64,000 bases of DNA from Williamsia sp. GTDB lineage: Bacteria; Bacteroidota; Bacteroidia; Chitinophagales; Chitinophagaceae. The notes beneath the pieces were generated by a model. That model searched no databases, was not told the DNA's origin, and saw nothing but the letters and a program-made list of their open reading frames with translations. The stretch spans positions 1 to 64,000 of the forward strand of contig JADCRZ010000029.1 of assembly GCA_015069695.1 (NCBI GenBank), read 5' to 3'. Position numbers and translations under genes: made by a program. Below are positions 35,794 through 44,412 of the stretch, piece after piece. Positions within the stretch are counted from its first letter, which is position 1. Every line of letters begins with the position of its first letter.

Positions 35794-37110
35794 CTAAGGC
35801 AAGTGGGTAAAATCAATAGAGGGCGGCTGTTTTTGCGAAGAACGTGTAAACGTAGACCGGTATGGCGTGTATTCCGCAAAAAAACCACAGTTTTTCAAAA
35901 AGAACCGCCCCCCCTCAACGCCGCCGGCATAATCCATGCGGTAGCCTTTAGCCGCAGTATTGTCGTATGTGAACGTTGCCCCGGTTAATTCCGTCCAGTT
36001 ACCCGTTGCATCGGCTATCCACTGGTTGCCGAACAAGACGCTTCTGCTCTTGTCGCCCTGTTCGGGATTAAAATTTTCGAGGAATGAATGAAAGCGCTTC
36101 AGGTAGGTATCTGTTTTGGGCCGTTTAAACGAAGCTATCAGCATCCACCCGCCCTTATCCGGCGCAAAAAAATATGCCGTATAGGTGGTGCTGCCACTAC
36201 CGTCGGGTTCTCCTTTTAATAAAAATTTATACGTATAGCTGGCTTTCCAGTTGTAGCGCAGGTAGCTTTGTCCTCCTGAACCTTCATTGCCAAATTCACC
36301 GGTATAGACATCTTCACCTTTTTTTAGCATAGCAATGCGCATATCTTGGGGAATGCTTTTGGGGTCATCAGTCGAATAAGGGCTCCAAACTGAGAAAAGG
36401 ATTCTTCGTTCGGTATTTGAATTTACCTGCATGCCAAAATAGCCTTCACCAAAACCAATGGCCATAAAATAAGAGCCCACCACGTCCTGTCCTTCGGGAA
36501 CGGTTACTTCATTATAAAACCACGAGGCATTGACATTGTCGGCAAAAGGATAATTCAAATGCACAGAAGGGCCCCTGCGTCCCCAGTAAAAGAAGTTGCC
36601 TTCATTGTTTTTCACATAAGCTGTCTTCTCATTTATTGCCGTGCCGCTGATTTCGTAGCCGCTCACCTCTGCAAAACGGTCACCGGATTTAGAAAGACCC
36701 GACAACGTGATTTTGAGATAGCCCGTATCGACTACTTTCCATTCACCAACGTCGTAGCGTTGAAATTCATTTCCTTTGATGGCAAGCGTTCTCTTTTCTC
36801 CGTTAAGTGAGATTTGCAGCTTGCTTTGGCCTTCCGTCCTTGCGTTCATCGCCATCTTTATCGTCCCCGGCCGGCTAATGCGGAGATAGGTATCGAACTG
36901 CGTTTCCTGTTCGGTCCAGTTTTCGATACCATTGTTGGTAAGGGTTCTCGTTCTACCTACAAGGTTTTGCACGTAAGTATTCCCGGCCAGGGGAACCTGA
37001 ACCGAAGAATCTTTGCTGATAGCTGAACCCGCGTTACTGCAAGGATTAGCTGTTCTGGCAGAGGAACTGAAAAATAAAACAACAGCGGATAGTAAGACAA
37101 AGCGTTTCAT
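35794..37110 (-). CDS. Secreted DUF5077/DUF3472-type protein
   Basis: A 438-aa protein with an N-terminal export signal (FVLLSAVVLFFSSSART). The first half (VPLAGNTYVQNLVG to ~160) fits the DUF5077 beta-sandwich; the second half (NNEGNFFYWGRRGPSVHLNY to the end) fits DUF3472 with GYFGMQVNS and ILFSVWSPY. Both occur in carbohydrate-utilization clusters, and a carbohydrate-binding role is generally suspected but unproven. It is the last gene of the long minus-strand set and converges on the hybrid sensor gene. Confidence 0.8.
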   Translation of the reverse strand: MKRFVLLSAVVLFFSSSARTANPCSNAGSAISKDSSVQVPLAGNTYVQNLVGRTRTLTNNGIENWTEQETQFDTYLRISRPGTIKMAMNARTEGQSKLQISLNGEKRTLAIKGNEFQRYDVGEWKVVDTGYLKITLSGLSKSGDRFAEVSGYEISGTAINEKTAYVKNNEGNFFYWGRRGPSVHLNYPFADNVNASWFYNEVTVPEGQDVVGSYFMAIGFGEGYFGMQVNSNTERRILFSVWSPYSTDDPKSIPQDMRIAMLKKGEDVYTGEFGNEGSGGQSYLRYNWKASYTYKFLLKGEPDGSGSTTYTAYFFAPDKGGWMLIASFKRPKTDTYLKRFHSFLENFNPEQGDKSRSVLFGNQWIADATGNWTELTGATFTYDNTAAKGYRMDYAGGVEGGRFFLKNCGFFAEYTPYRSTFTRSSQKQPPSIDFTHLP

Positions 37111-37250
37111 GAAATTCTCCTTATCGTTGTATAAATAAATAGCCTCATAAATACTTTTGCAAATACTGAGCGGTGAACGATTGATTTCTTTTCCCGTTCA
37201 CGAACAGGGTTTTAAGACCGGTTCTATCAGGATTCTTCAGCTCAGGTATT

Positions 37251-38237
37251 TCATATTTGGTATGATGCCTGCGCCTCTGTTTGCATTTCGAACTTGGCAT
37301 GCAAGTTTCCCAGCATATCTTTTGTAATGGCAGACAGGTCGTACTCATGCTGCCAGCCCCAGTCATTTCTGGCCGCAGAATCATCAATACTTTGCGGCCA
37401 GCTGTCGGCGATGGCTTGACGGTAATCAGTCTTGTAACTGATGTTAAAACCGGGGATATGCTTCCTTATTTCCGCAGCGATTTCTTCGGGTGAAAACGAG
37501 ATGGCTGCTAGATTGTACGAAGTGCGCTCCCTGATCTTGTCTTTTGGTGCTTCCATCAACTCGATCGTCGCCCGGATGGCATCGGGAATGTACATCATGG
37601 GCAGGTATGTGTTCTTTTCCAAAAAGCTTGTATAATGGCTGTGTTCGAGGGCCGCTTGAAAAATTTCTATCGCATAGTCTGTGGTCCCCCCGCCCGGCGC
37701 TGATTTATACGAAATAAGCCCGGGGTAACGAAGGCTTCTAATGTCCACCCCGTACTTGTTGAAATAATAGTTGCACCAAAACTCACCAGCGTATTTGCTG
37801 ATGCCGTAAACAGTAGTAGGTTCAATGATGGTTTTTTGCGGGCAAGACCTTTTTGGCGAGGTGGGCCCGAAAACAGCGATGCTGCTGGGCCAGTAAACCT
37901 TGCTTAGCTTTTCTTCTTTGGCAATGTCCAGCACATTCAGCAAACCTTGCGTGTTTAAATGCCAGGCCAACGCCGGATTCTTCTCACCCGTTGCCGACAG
38001 GATGGCCGCCAGCAAATAAATCTGCTTTACACCTTGCCGGATCACCTGCACGTGCAGCATTTCTTTGTTCATTACGTCGAGGCTTACGTAAGGACCCGAA
38101 CCCTGGAGCAAGGGATTTTGCTCACGCAGGTCAGAAGCAATCACGTTCTGTTCTCCATAAATTTTGCGCAAGGCCAGGGTGAGTTCAACACCAATCTGGC
38201 CCGATGCACCGATAACCAGTATCTTTTCTTTTGTCAT
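37251..38237 (-). CDS. tdh: SDR-type L-threonine 3-dehydrogenase
   Basis: A 328-aa extended short-chain dehydrogenase. The N-terminus has the NAD-binding Rossmann motif (VIGASGQIGVELTLALRKIY). The catalytic region has VYWPSSIAVFGP and YGISKYAGE (YxxxK), then RYPGLISYKSAPGGGTTDYA and IADSWPQSIDDSAARNDWGW. These blocks match the epimerase-like threonine dehydrogenases known from Flavobacterium and Cupriavidus. The enzyme oxidises L-threonine to 2-amino-3-ketobutyrate in the cytoplasm. Placement in a GalNAc-type locus is unusual and may link to O-glycopeptide use. A sugar-nucleotide epimerase is a less likely alternative. Confidence 0.85.
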   Translation of the reverse strand: MTKEKILVIGASGQIGVELTLALRKIYGEQNVIASDLREQNPLLQGSGPYVSLDVMNKEMLHVQVIRQGVKQIYLLAAILSATGEKNPALAWHLNTQGLLNVLDIAKEEKLSKVYWPSSIAVFGPTSPKRSCPQKTIIEPTTVYGISKYAGEFWCNYYFNKYGVDIRSLRYPGLISYKSAPGGGTTDYAIEIFQAALEHSHYTSFLEKNTYLPMMYIPDAIRATIELMEAPKDKIRERTSYNLAAISFSPEEIAAEIRKHIPGFNISYKTDYRQAIADSWPQSIDDSAARNDWGWQHEYDLSAITKDMLGNLHAKFEMQTEAQASYQI

Positions 38238-38304
38238 AGAGCGGTTGGATAAAAAGCACCCATTGTAGTAACGGTTCGTGGATAACTTTAAGAGCAGCTT
38301 ATGG

Positions 38305-39345
38305 TCATCGCTTTTCGAGACGCGCCTGCTTTTCTATCAGCCGCGCTAACAAAAACGCCTGGTTTTCTGCCCGTACCAAATTATGTCCTTTGTAGTGGAC
38401 ACCATAATACACATCGTTGTTTAAATGATCGGTAATGAAGCGGATTGCCTGCATATAGATCATGAATTTGCCGGCATAAAAAAAACATCCTTTTTCCGCA
38501 CTGGTCAGCACGTCTTTCATTTCGGAATAATAGCCTTCCACCACGGCATTGTACATTTCTTCCCGCACCTGGATTTTTGAAAAATCGGTTTCTTCTTCGC
38601 TCACCGGGGAAAGGTAGGTTCGCATCATATCGCCCACATCGCTGATGAAATAACCAGGCATTACCGTATCCAAGTCAATCACGCACATGCCGTTGTTATT
38701 TTTGTCGAACAGTACGTTGCTGATCTTGGTGTCGTGGTGTGTCACCCGCAGTTTGAAGTCCGGGGTAGCTTTAATAGCTTCATACTGTTCGACGATGACT
38801 CTGTGAGACAACAACTCTTCAATAAGAGGTTGACAGGCGTCGCGCCGATTCCGGTTGCCGTTTTCGACAGCATCCAAAAATTGCTGATAGCGGAGAGCAA
38901 GGTTATGAAAATCCGGAATAGTCGTTTCCAATTGCATCACATCCATACCGGACAGCAGCCGGGTAAAGCGCCCAAACTGCCGCGCAGCTTCGTACGCTTG
39001 CCTCGGGGTTTCCACTACATCCTTTGAATGCGAATCGGCTACAAAAGGAAAGAGACGGAAATACCCCTCGCCACTTCGGTAGATCAGTTCGTGGCCTGCA
39101 GCAGATGTAATGGGAGCAATAAACATATAATCCGGATGATGCTTCCGGAGATAGTTTGCAATCAGGCGCTGGTTACGGGCAATCTTGTGCGGCTCTGCAA
39201 ATACCCGGTGATTGACCTTTTGCAGAATATACTCTTTGTTGAAAGAGGTAACTTTCCAGGTGTGGTTGATCAAACCGCTTCCGAACAACTCAATATTTAT
39301 ACTGTCTTCCTTTATGCCAAATGCCGGTAAAACATCTTTTGTCAT
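38305..39345 (-). CDS. APH-fold sugar kinase, N-acetylhexosamine 1-kinase (NahK)-like
   Basis: A 346-aa cytoplasmic kinase. It shows an N-lobe with EYILQKVNHRVF, the catalytic loop LRVTHHDTKISNVLFD (HxD-type) and the metal-binding CVIDLDTVMPG, then ISDVGDMMRTYLSP. These match NahK-type members of the aminoglycoside phosphotransferase fold, which phosphorylate GlcNAc or GalNAc at O1. The neighbour is a GH109-type alpha-N-acetylgalactosaminidase, so GalNAc is a plausible substrate. Substrate choice cannot be fixed from sequence alone. Confidence 0.8.
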   Translation of the reverse strand: MTKDVLPAFGIKEDSINIELFGSGLINHTWKVTSFNKEYILQKVNHRVFAEPHKIARNQRLIANYLRKHHPDYMFIAPITSAAGHELIYRSGEGYFRLFPFVADSHSKDVVETPRQAYEAARQFGRFTRLLSGMDVMQLETTIPDFHNLALRYQQFLDAVENGNRNRRDACQPLIEELLSHRVIVEQYEAIKATPDFKLRVTHHDTKISNVLFDKNNNGMCVIDLDTVMPGYFISDVGDMMRTYLSPVSEEETDFSKIQVREEMYNAVVEGYYSEMKDVLTSAEKGCFFYAGKFMIYMQAIRFITDHLNNDVYYGVHYKGHNLVRAENQAFLLARLIEKQARLEKR

Positions 39346-39403
39346 GCTTAAAAATTAAAAATCCATTCCTTAACAGTGACCCGTCAATAAGATTCATCGT
39401 TTT

Positions 39404-39423
39404 GCAAACGAATGAAAGTTTGC
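39404..39423. promoter_or_regulatory. Degenerate LacI-type operator with spacer (weak)
   Basis: GCAAAC and GTTTGC form an inverted repeat separated by 8 bp in the 105-bp gap between the kinase and GH109 genes. The half-sites match the window's operators, but the spacing differs from the perfect palindromes, so binding is uncertain. Confidence 0.35.
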
Positions 39424-39450
39424 GAGCCCATATCTAATCTATTGTTCCAG

Positions 39451-40803
39451 TCAATATTCGTCGTTCAGGGAAAATACCGGTTTACGGTACATCCATTGGC
39501 CTGATGTAAAATCCGGAAATTCTACCGTTTGGTGCCCCAATTCTATGGACCGTTCGCTCAGCGGCGTGATCGCACTCCATACGGCGGCATCGTAGACGTC
39601 CATGGGAGTGGATGTTTTTCGCTTGATAGATTCAATAAAGGCATGGATCACAAAAAAGTCCATGCCGCCATGCCCCGCGCCCTGGGTTTCTTTGCTCCAC
39701 CGTGCCCACAAAGGGTGATCATATTTTTCGAGCCATGATTTCTGATCGTCCCACTGATCATCTTTCGCGGATTTGTTCTGGATGTATACACTTTTGTTCA
39801 CATCCATCCAAAGCCCTTCAGTTCCCTGCACCCGGAAGCCCAATGAATAAGGCCGCGGAAGATTCGTATCGTGCTGCAAGAGGATGGTCTCGCCGTTGGC
39901 GCACTCGATAGACGTGGTCACAATGTCGCCCAGCCTGAAATGCACCTTTGCATTGGGATGATTTTCGCTGCCCTGCTTGACGATGTGGTTATGAAGGCCT
40001 CTTGACTTTGTAGAAAATGAACAGAGCGAAAGGAAACGGTTACCCCGGTTAACATTGATGTAATGGGCAATGGGCCCTATGCCATGCGTGGGATACAGAT
40101 CGCCATTGCGATGTACGGAGTGGTTGGTTCGCCAGTGTGCTTCGGAGTATCCCTTCTCTCCAAACTCCACCCCATTGCCGTAAATATGTATGCCATCGTT
40201 GAATTTCACATTCCGAAGGTCATGCTGATACCCGCCCTGAAGATGAATGAGTTCGCCAAACAAATTTTGCCGAACCATGTTCAGCACAGCCATTACATCC
40301 CTGCGGTAGCAAACGTTTTCCAGCATCATCACGTTGGCGTTGTATTTCTCTGCTGCCCTCACCACATCCCAATGATCCTGTAACGTAATGCCCAGGATCA
40401 CTTCCGTGGCAACATATTTCAAACCGGCTTCCAGCGCACCCACAACCATTGGTTTGTGCCATTCCCACGGCGTAGCGATTACGACGCCGTCGAGCTTTTC
40501 CTTTTCCAGCATTTTCTTCCAGGCATCCACAGAACCGGTATATACTGCAGGCATCTTCTTGCCCGACTTTGATATCAGCTCTTTTGTACCCTTGAGGGCA
40601 CGCTCTTCCACTTCACAGATGGCAACAAGCTCTACGTCCTCCCTGCGCAGCAACAGATCAACATGACCGATGCCGCGGGCGCCCGTACCGATAACGCCTA
40701 TCTTCACTTTTGCTTCGGCCTGGGCAAATATTTTTACGGAAGGCAGCACGGCAAACCCGGCAGCAGTGAGCCCCGTATTTTTTATAAAACTTTTTCTGTC
40801 CAT
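39451..40803 (-). CDS. GH109-type alpha-N-acetylgalactosaminidase (Gfo/Idh/MocA fold)
   Basis: A 450-aa protein. A Tat-like or Sec signal (RKSFIKNTGLTAAGFAVLPS) is followed by a Rossmann domain with VKIGVIGTGARGIGH and the GH109-typical GGYQHDLRNVKFNDG, YPTHGIGPIAHYINVNRG and GAGHGGMDFFVIHAF blocks. GH109 enzymes use bound NAD in a redox-assisted hydrolysis of terminal alpha-GalNAc. It lies 51 bp downstream of the metallophosphatase/PQQ gene and before a NahK-like kinase. A plain dehydrogenase is possible, but the motif pattern favours GH109. Confidence 0.85.
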   Translation of the reverse strand: MDRKSFIKNTGLTAAGFAVLPSVKIFAQAEAKVKIGVIGTGARGIGHVDLLLRREDVELVAICEVEERALKGTKELISKSGKKMPAVYTGSVDAWKKMLEKEKLDGVVIATPWEWHKPMVVGALEAGLKYVATEVILGITLQDHWDVVRAAEKYNANVMMLENVCYRRDVMAVLNMVRQNLFGELIHLQGGYQHDLRNVKFNDGIHIYGNGVEFGEKGYSEAHWRTNHSVHRNGDLYPTHGIGPIAHYINVNRGNRFLSLCSFSTKSRGLHNHIVKQGSENHPNAKVHFRLGDIVTTSIECANGETILLQHDTNLPRPYSLGFRVQGTEGLWMDVNKSVYIQNKSAKDDQWDDQKSWLEKYDHPLWARWSKETQGAGHGGMDFFVIHAFIESIKRKTSTPMDVYDAAVWSAITPLSERSIELGHQTVEFPDFTSGQWMYRKPVFSLNDEY

Positions 40804-40854
40804 ATTTTAATTGCAGGTTTATTTTATTAGAAGTGTGTTTTGGTATCCATGAAC

Positions 40855-42732
40855 CTAATTAACACCCAGAAGTAACACCTTTCCGTCAGCATCGGAAACA
40901 ATGACTTCTTTACTATTGATGGGAGTAGGTGGATTGAGCATAACATTACCGACTTTGTGTTTCCAAAGCACTTTACCATCGCTGCTTTTAACGGCAATAA
41001 GCCAGCCATTGCGGAGGGGAAAATAAGCCTTGCCCTCCTTCTCGGGAATTGCAGCCTGGTTGTCATCAAAACCATAATGATCGACGGTTTTCCAAACCAC
41101 TTCCGGTGTGTTACCTGAGGTGCTGTATGCCAAGAGCGTACTGTCAAAAGTGCACTTAACAAATACCTTTGTACCATCCTCCGAAATACCGATGGCTTCA
41201 TTCAACCGCGGTGTACCGGTTCTCCACAACGAATCTCCCGTTTGGGCGTCCAGGGCAGTAAGCACCATGTCGGGCCCGGTAAAAAACACCCTTCTTTGCG
41301 AAATAACCGGCCATGCTGCGCCGGGTGCATAAAAAGAGGAAGGATAAGATTCTTTTTTTGAACGGACCCATTTCCAAACCAGCTTTCCTGAATTTTGATC
41401 CAGTGCATAGAAATAATTATCCCAGGCTCCGAAATACACCTTGCCGTCATAGAGGGCCGGCTTCGTATCAATCCAGCCCCCGATACCGTCAAATTGCCAG
41501 ATCAATTTGCCATTCGCCAAATCAAGCACACGAAATTTTCCATCACTGGCACCAACAAATACTTTTCCTTCTTCTGCAACAGGGCTGCCCAACACCGAGT
41601 TTTCAGCGGTATACTTCCAGAGAAGTTTGCCATTATCCTGGTTTAAACAGTAGACATTTTTATCAGCCGAACCAAATAAGACCTTGTTATCCGCAAGTGC
41701 AGCTGTAGAAAAAATCCCTTTGCCTGCCTTGAACTGCCATATTTTTTTACCGTTGCCTAAACCGAGGCAATAAAAATTTCCTTCCCTGTCACCAATAAAT
41801 ATCCTGTTTCCCGAACAGGCAGCTGCTGCTGAAACACCACCAGATAAACTCACCTGCCATTTGGGCCGGACCTGGGGGTATTCCTGGTTGACAGAAAAAT
41901 CAGGCACCGGATAAATTGTCTTGTCCTTACTGTAATCTATCGGCTTGAAAGGAAGCTGGTGCCATGCCGTTGTTTTATCGATCTCAGGATTTCTTTCATT
42001 GAAAAAAATGCTGTCGTTCCTTACGTCAACAAGCGTATAGCCAACGGGATTGTTGTTTCTGCTGGTATTGGTTCGGGCCATGACGCCGGGTATGCCATCA
42101 AAATTCATTTTTTGATTCCGGTGTCCGTGGCCCACCAACACCACCGCTACATCATACTGCCTGAACAGTTTTGTAAGCTCATACCAGTTGCTCATCGCAC
42201 TGTTCAAAGGATAGTGGGTATAAGGAACGATGATCCTGTTCTTTTTCTTCGCTTCAATCAATTGCTGCCTGATCCAGATGAGATCAGGAGGCGTTACATA
42301 CCCATCGCCTCTCCTGGCGATAGGGCCGGTTTGAAAACCGATAAACTCAATATTTCCCCAATTGAAATGAATATTGTGGTGACCAAAAACTTCATCAAAA
42401 CCGGTCGCGCCGTTTTCGGTCCATTTTGTATCATGATTGCCGGGCACGATATAATAGGGCATTTTTAACGCATCCAAAATGCCTTTGGCTATTCCCAGGT
42501 CTTCCTTATATCCGAAATCGCTGATGTCACCCGTAAAGATGACAAATTCAACATCTTTTCTGTTGTTGATATCGCTCACCGATTTTTTAAGATCTTCAAT
42601 ACTCTGGCTGCCCCTGGTTATATGAACGTCTGTAAGCCACGCAAAGTGAAACGGCTTGCCTTGTGTAAACGACAATTGAAAGCTTACCATGCAAGCGACA
42701 AAAATTACCCAGCGTTGATACTTCCACATCAT
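40855..42732 (-). CDS. Metallophosphatase fused to a PQQ-type beta-propeller, exported
   Basis: A 625-aa protein with an N-terminal signal (WVIFVACMVSFQLSFTQ). The calcineurin-like phosphoesterase domain (~28-245) has the metal motifs LTDVH, FTGDISDFG, PGNHDT, YTHYP and VGHGHR. The second half (~280-625) has PQQ/YVTN-type repeats such as GNGKKIWQFKAGKG, NGKLLWKYTAENS and DGKVLWKHKVG, forming a propeller. The phosphatase substrate is unknown; phosphorylated or sulfated glycan parts are a guess. It follows susD by 28 bp in the long operon. Confidence 0.88.
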   Translation of the reverse strand: MMWKYQRWVIFVACMVSFQLSFTQGKPFHFAWLTDVHITRGSQSIEDLKKSVSDINNRKDVEFVIFTGDISDFGYKEDLGIAKGILDALKMPYYIVPGNHDTKWTENGATGFDEVFGHHNIHFNWGNIEFIGFQTGPIARRGDGYVTPPDLIWIRQQLIEAKKKNRIIVPYTHYPLNSAMSNWYELTKLFRQYDVAVVLVGHGHRNQKMNFDGIPGVMARTNTSRNNNPVGYTLVDVRNDSIFFNERNPEIDKTTAWHQLPFKPIDYSKDKTIYPVPDFSVNQEYPQVRPKWQVSLSGGVSAAAACSGNRIFIGDREGNFYCLGLGNGKKIWQFKAGKGIFSTAALADNKVLFGSADKNVYCLNQDNGKLLWKYTAENSVLGSPVAEEGKVFVGASDGKFRVLDLANGKLIWQFDGIGGWIDTKPALYDGKVYFGAWDNYFYALDQNSGKLVWKWVRSKKESYPSSFYAPGAAWPVISQRRVFFTGPDMVLTALDAQTGDSLWRTGTPRLNEAIGISEDGTKVFVKCTFDSTLLAYSTSGNTPEVVWKTVDHYGFDDNQAAIPEKEGKAYFPLRNGWLIAVKSSDGKVLWKHKVGNVMLNPPTPINSKEVIVSDADGKVLLLGVN

Positions 42733-42760
42733 TGATTCGGATTTTTTAAGACTACGGGAA

Positions 42761-44401
42761 CTATGGATTTTGAACCAGGTTGGCTTGTGCCAAAATTTGC
42801 GACTGCGGTATCAATTCAATAATAAATGGATCGGTCGACTTAATATAGCTGATAGGGCTGTTGCCCGATAAATGGGTCCCCGGATATCTCCGGTCCATGT
42901 CTTTTTTGTTTCGATAAACGTCAAATTTCCTGAACCCTTCCCAGGCCAGTTCCAGCCTTCTTTCTTCCAGTACTATATCCAAAGCTGATTTCCCCGAAGG
43001 AAGTGAAACAGGATCATAAAGGCCATAGGAAGGAATGCCCGCTCTCGTACGGATCAAATTCACATCGGCTACTGCCTTGCCAACATCACCCAGTTTGGCG
43101 TAAGCTTCCGCTCTGTTTAAATACATTTCGGCAAGCCTGGAAACAATGGGCGACCAGAGTTGCGGTTTGCCTTCCTGTCGTGAACACTTTGTGATAAAAA
43201 ATTTAGGGTACCCGTTGCGGAGATTCATTTCCGGCTCGATGATCAGCTTTTTCTTTTCGGCACCTACCGTAATAAAATAATCATAGCCTCCGCTGATGTT
43301 AGCCTGTTTTTCCAACAGAGCACCGGTTGATATATTTTGATAGTCATTGCCAACCTTTTGTACCGTAACCATTACCCACTTGTAGGTGTTGTCCACATAC
43401 ATTGCCCATATTTTCGTCGAATTGGTGTTATAATTGGGTTCGATAAACTTGTTCCGCTGGTCCTGGGGAAACTGGCGGACAAGTTCAAGGTAGCTTTGGG
43501 ATGCGTACATTTCGCCGTAACCTGCGCCGTTGATGGTAGAATAGAGCGAACCTATATTATTAATGCCGTTGTCAGGGTCATCGGTATCGGGAATGAATTT
43601 GACGGCTAAAACGGTTTCTTTATTGGTTTCGGGCTTAAGGGTCGGGTACAGGGCCAGCTGGGCGCTAGGCAGCAGCGAAAATCTGCCGGAGTTGATCACT
43701 TTATTGGCATAATCAATCGCTTTTTGGTTGTCTTCCATGTATAGATACACCCTGGACTTTAACGCCCATGCCGCTTCACGGGAGGCGTAGATATTGGACT
43801 TGAAAGTATTCATAAGGCTTTCTGCTTTATCCAGGTCCTTCAGGACAGCATCATAAACCTCCCCTACTTTTGCCCGTGCAGGTGTATTGTTCGGATCACC
43901 ATCGAGTTTAATGGGTACACCCAGGTTATCTCTTCCATGAGAATACGGTTTGCCGAATACATTCACCAAGGTGAAATGCAAATAAGCCCTTAAGAAATAG
44001 TTCTCGCCAAGCAGCTGGTCTGCTTCATTTGATTTTCCTTCCTGAACCGACTGAATTATTTTGCCACATGAAACAATGATCTGATAAGAATTGGTCCAGA
44101 AGCTGGTGGTAAAGGAATTATTAGGTATACGCTGATAATTGTACAGATAGAAAAGATGTGAGGTGGTGGTTCCGCTTAAGGAAACATTGTCGCCGGGAAA
44201 TTCCATTACCCGGTGCCAACCTAAGGCCATCGTTTTTATTCTCGCATAATTGCCATTGGTTGCAGCCTGCAGGCTTCCGTCCGAACTGTTAAAGTCTTCC
44301 GGTGTGAGTGAGTCAAAAGGCTTTCTGTCCAATTTGGAACAAGCTGTCAACAAGATCAGTGTGCAAAGAGCCAGGAGCCTGGTCATGGATGCGGGATTCA
44401 T
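42761..44401 (-). CDS. susD: SusD/RagB-family lipoprotein (second pair)
   Basis: A 546-aa SusD with lipoprotein signal LLALCTLILLTACSKL; a start at the internal Met (44386) is also possible. Typical SusD blocks are LLGENYFLRAYLHFTLVNVF, SRLAEMYLNRAEAYAKLGD and ERRLELAWEGFRKFDVYRNK. It is the surface glycan-binding partner of the SusC encoded 11 bp upstream and is part of the long minus-strand operon. Confidence 0.94.
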   Translation of the reverse strand: MNPASMTRLLALCTLILLTACSKLDRKPFDSLTPEDFNSSDGSLQAATNGNYARIKTMALGWHRVMEFPGDNVSLSGTTTSHLFYLYNYQRIPNNSFTTSFWTNSYQIIVSCGKIIQSVQEGKSNEADQLLGENYFLRAYLHFTLVNVFGKPYSHGRDNLGVPIKLDGDPNNTPARAKVGEVYDAVLKDLDKAESLMNTFKSNIYASREAAWALKSRVYLYMEDNQKAIDYANKVINSGRFSLLPSAQLALYPTLKPETNKETVLAVKFIPDTDDPDNGINNIGSLYSTINGAGYGEMYASQSYLELVRQFPQDQRNKFIEPNYNTNSTKIWAMYVDNTYKWVMVTVQKVGNDYQNISTGALLEKQANISGGYDYFITVGAEKKKLIIEPEMNLRNGYPKFFITKCSRQEGKPQLWSPIVSRLAEMYLNRAEAYAKLGDVGKAVADVNLIRTRAGIPSYGLYDPVSLPSGKSALDIVLEERRLELAWEGFRKFDVYRNKKDMDRRYPGTHLSGNSPISYIKSTDPFIIELIPQSQILAQANLVQNP

Positions 44402-44412
44402 ATATTGTAATT

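Noticed and set aside
40309-40319. GCAAACGTTTT core inside the GH109 gene
   Set aside because: One mismatch from the operator core, but inside a coding region and far from any start.
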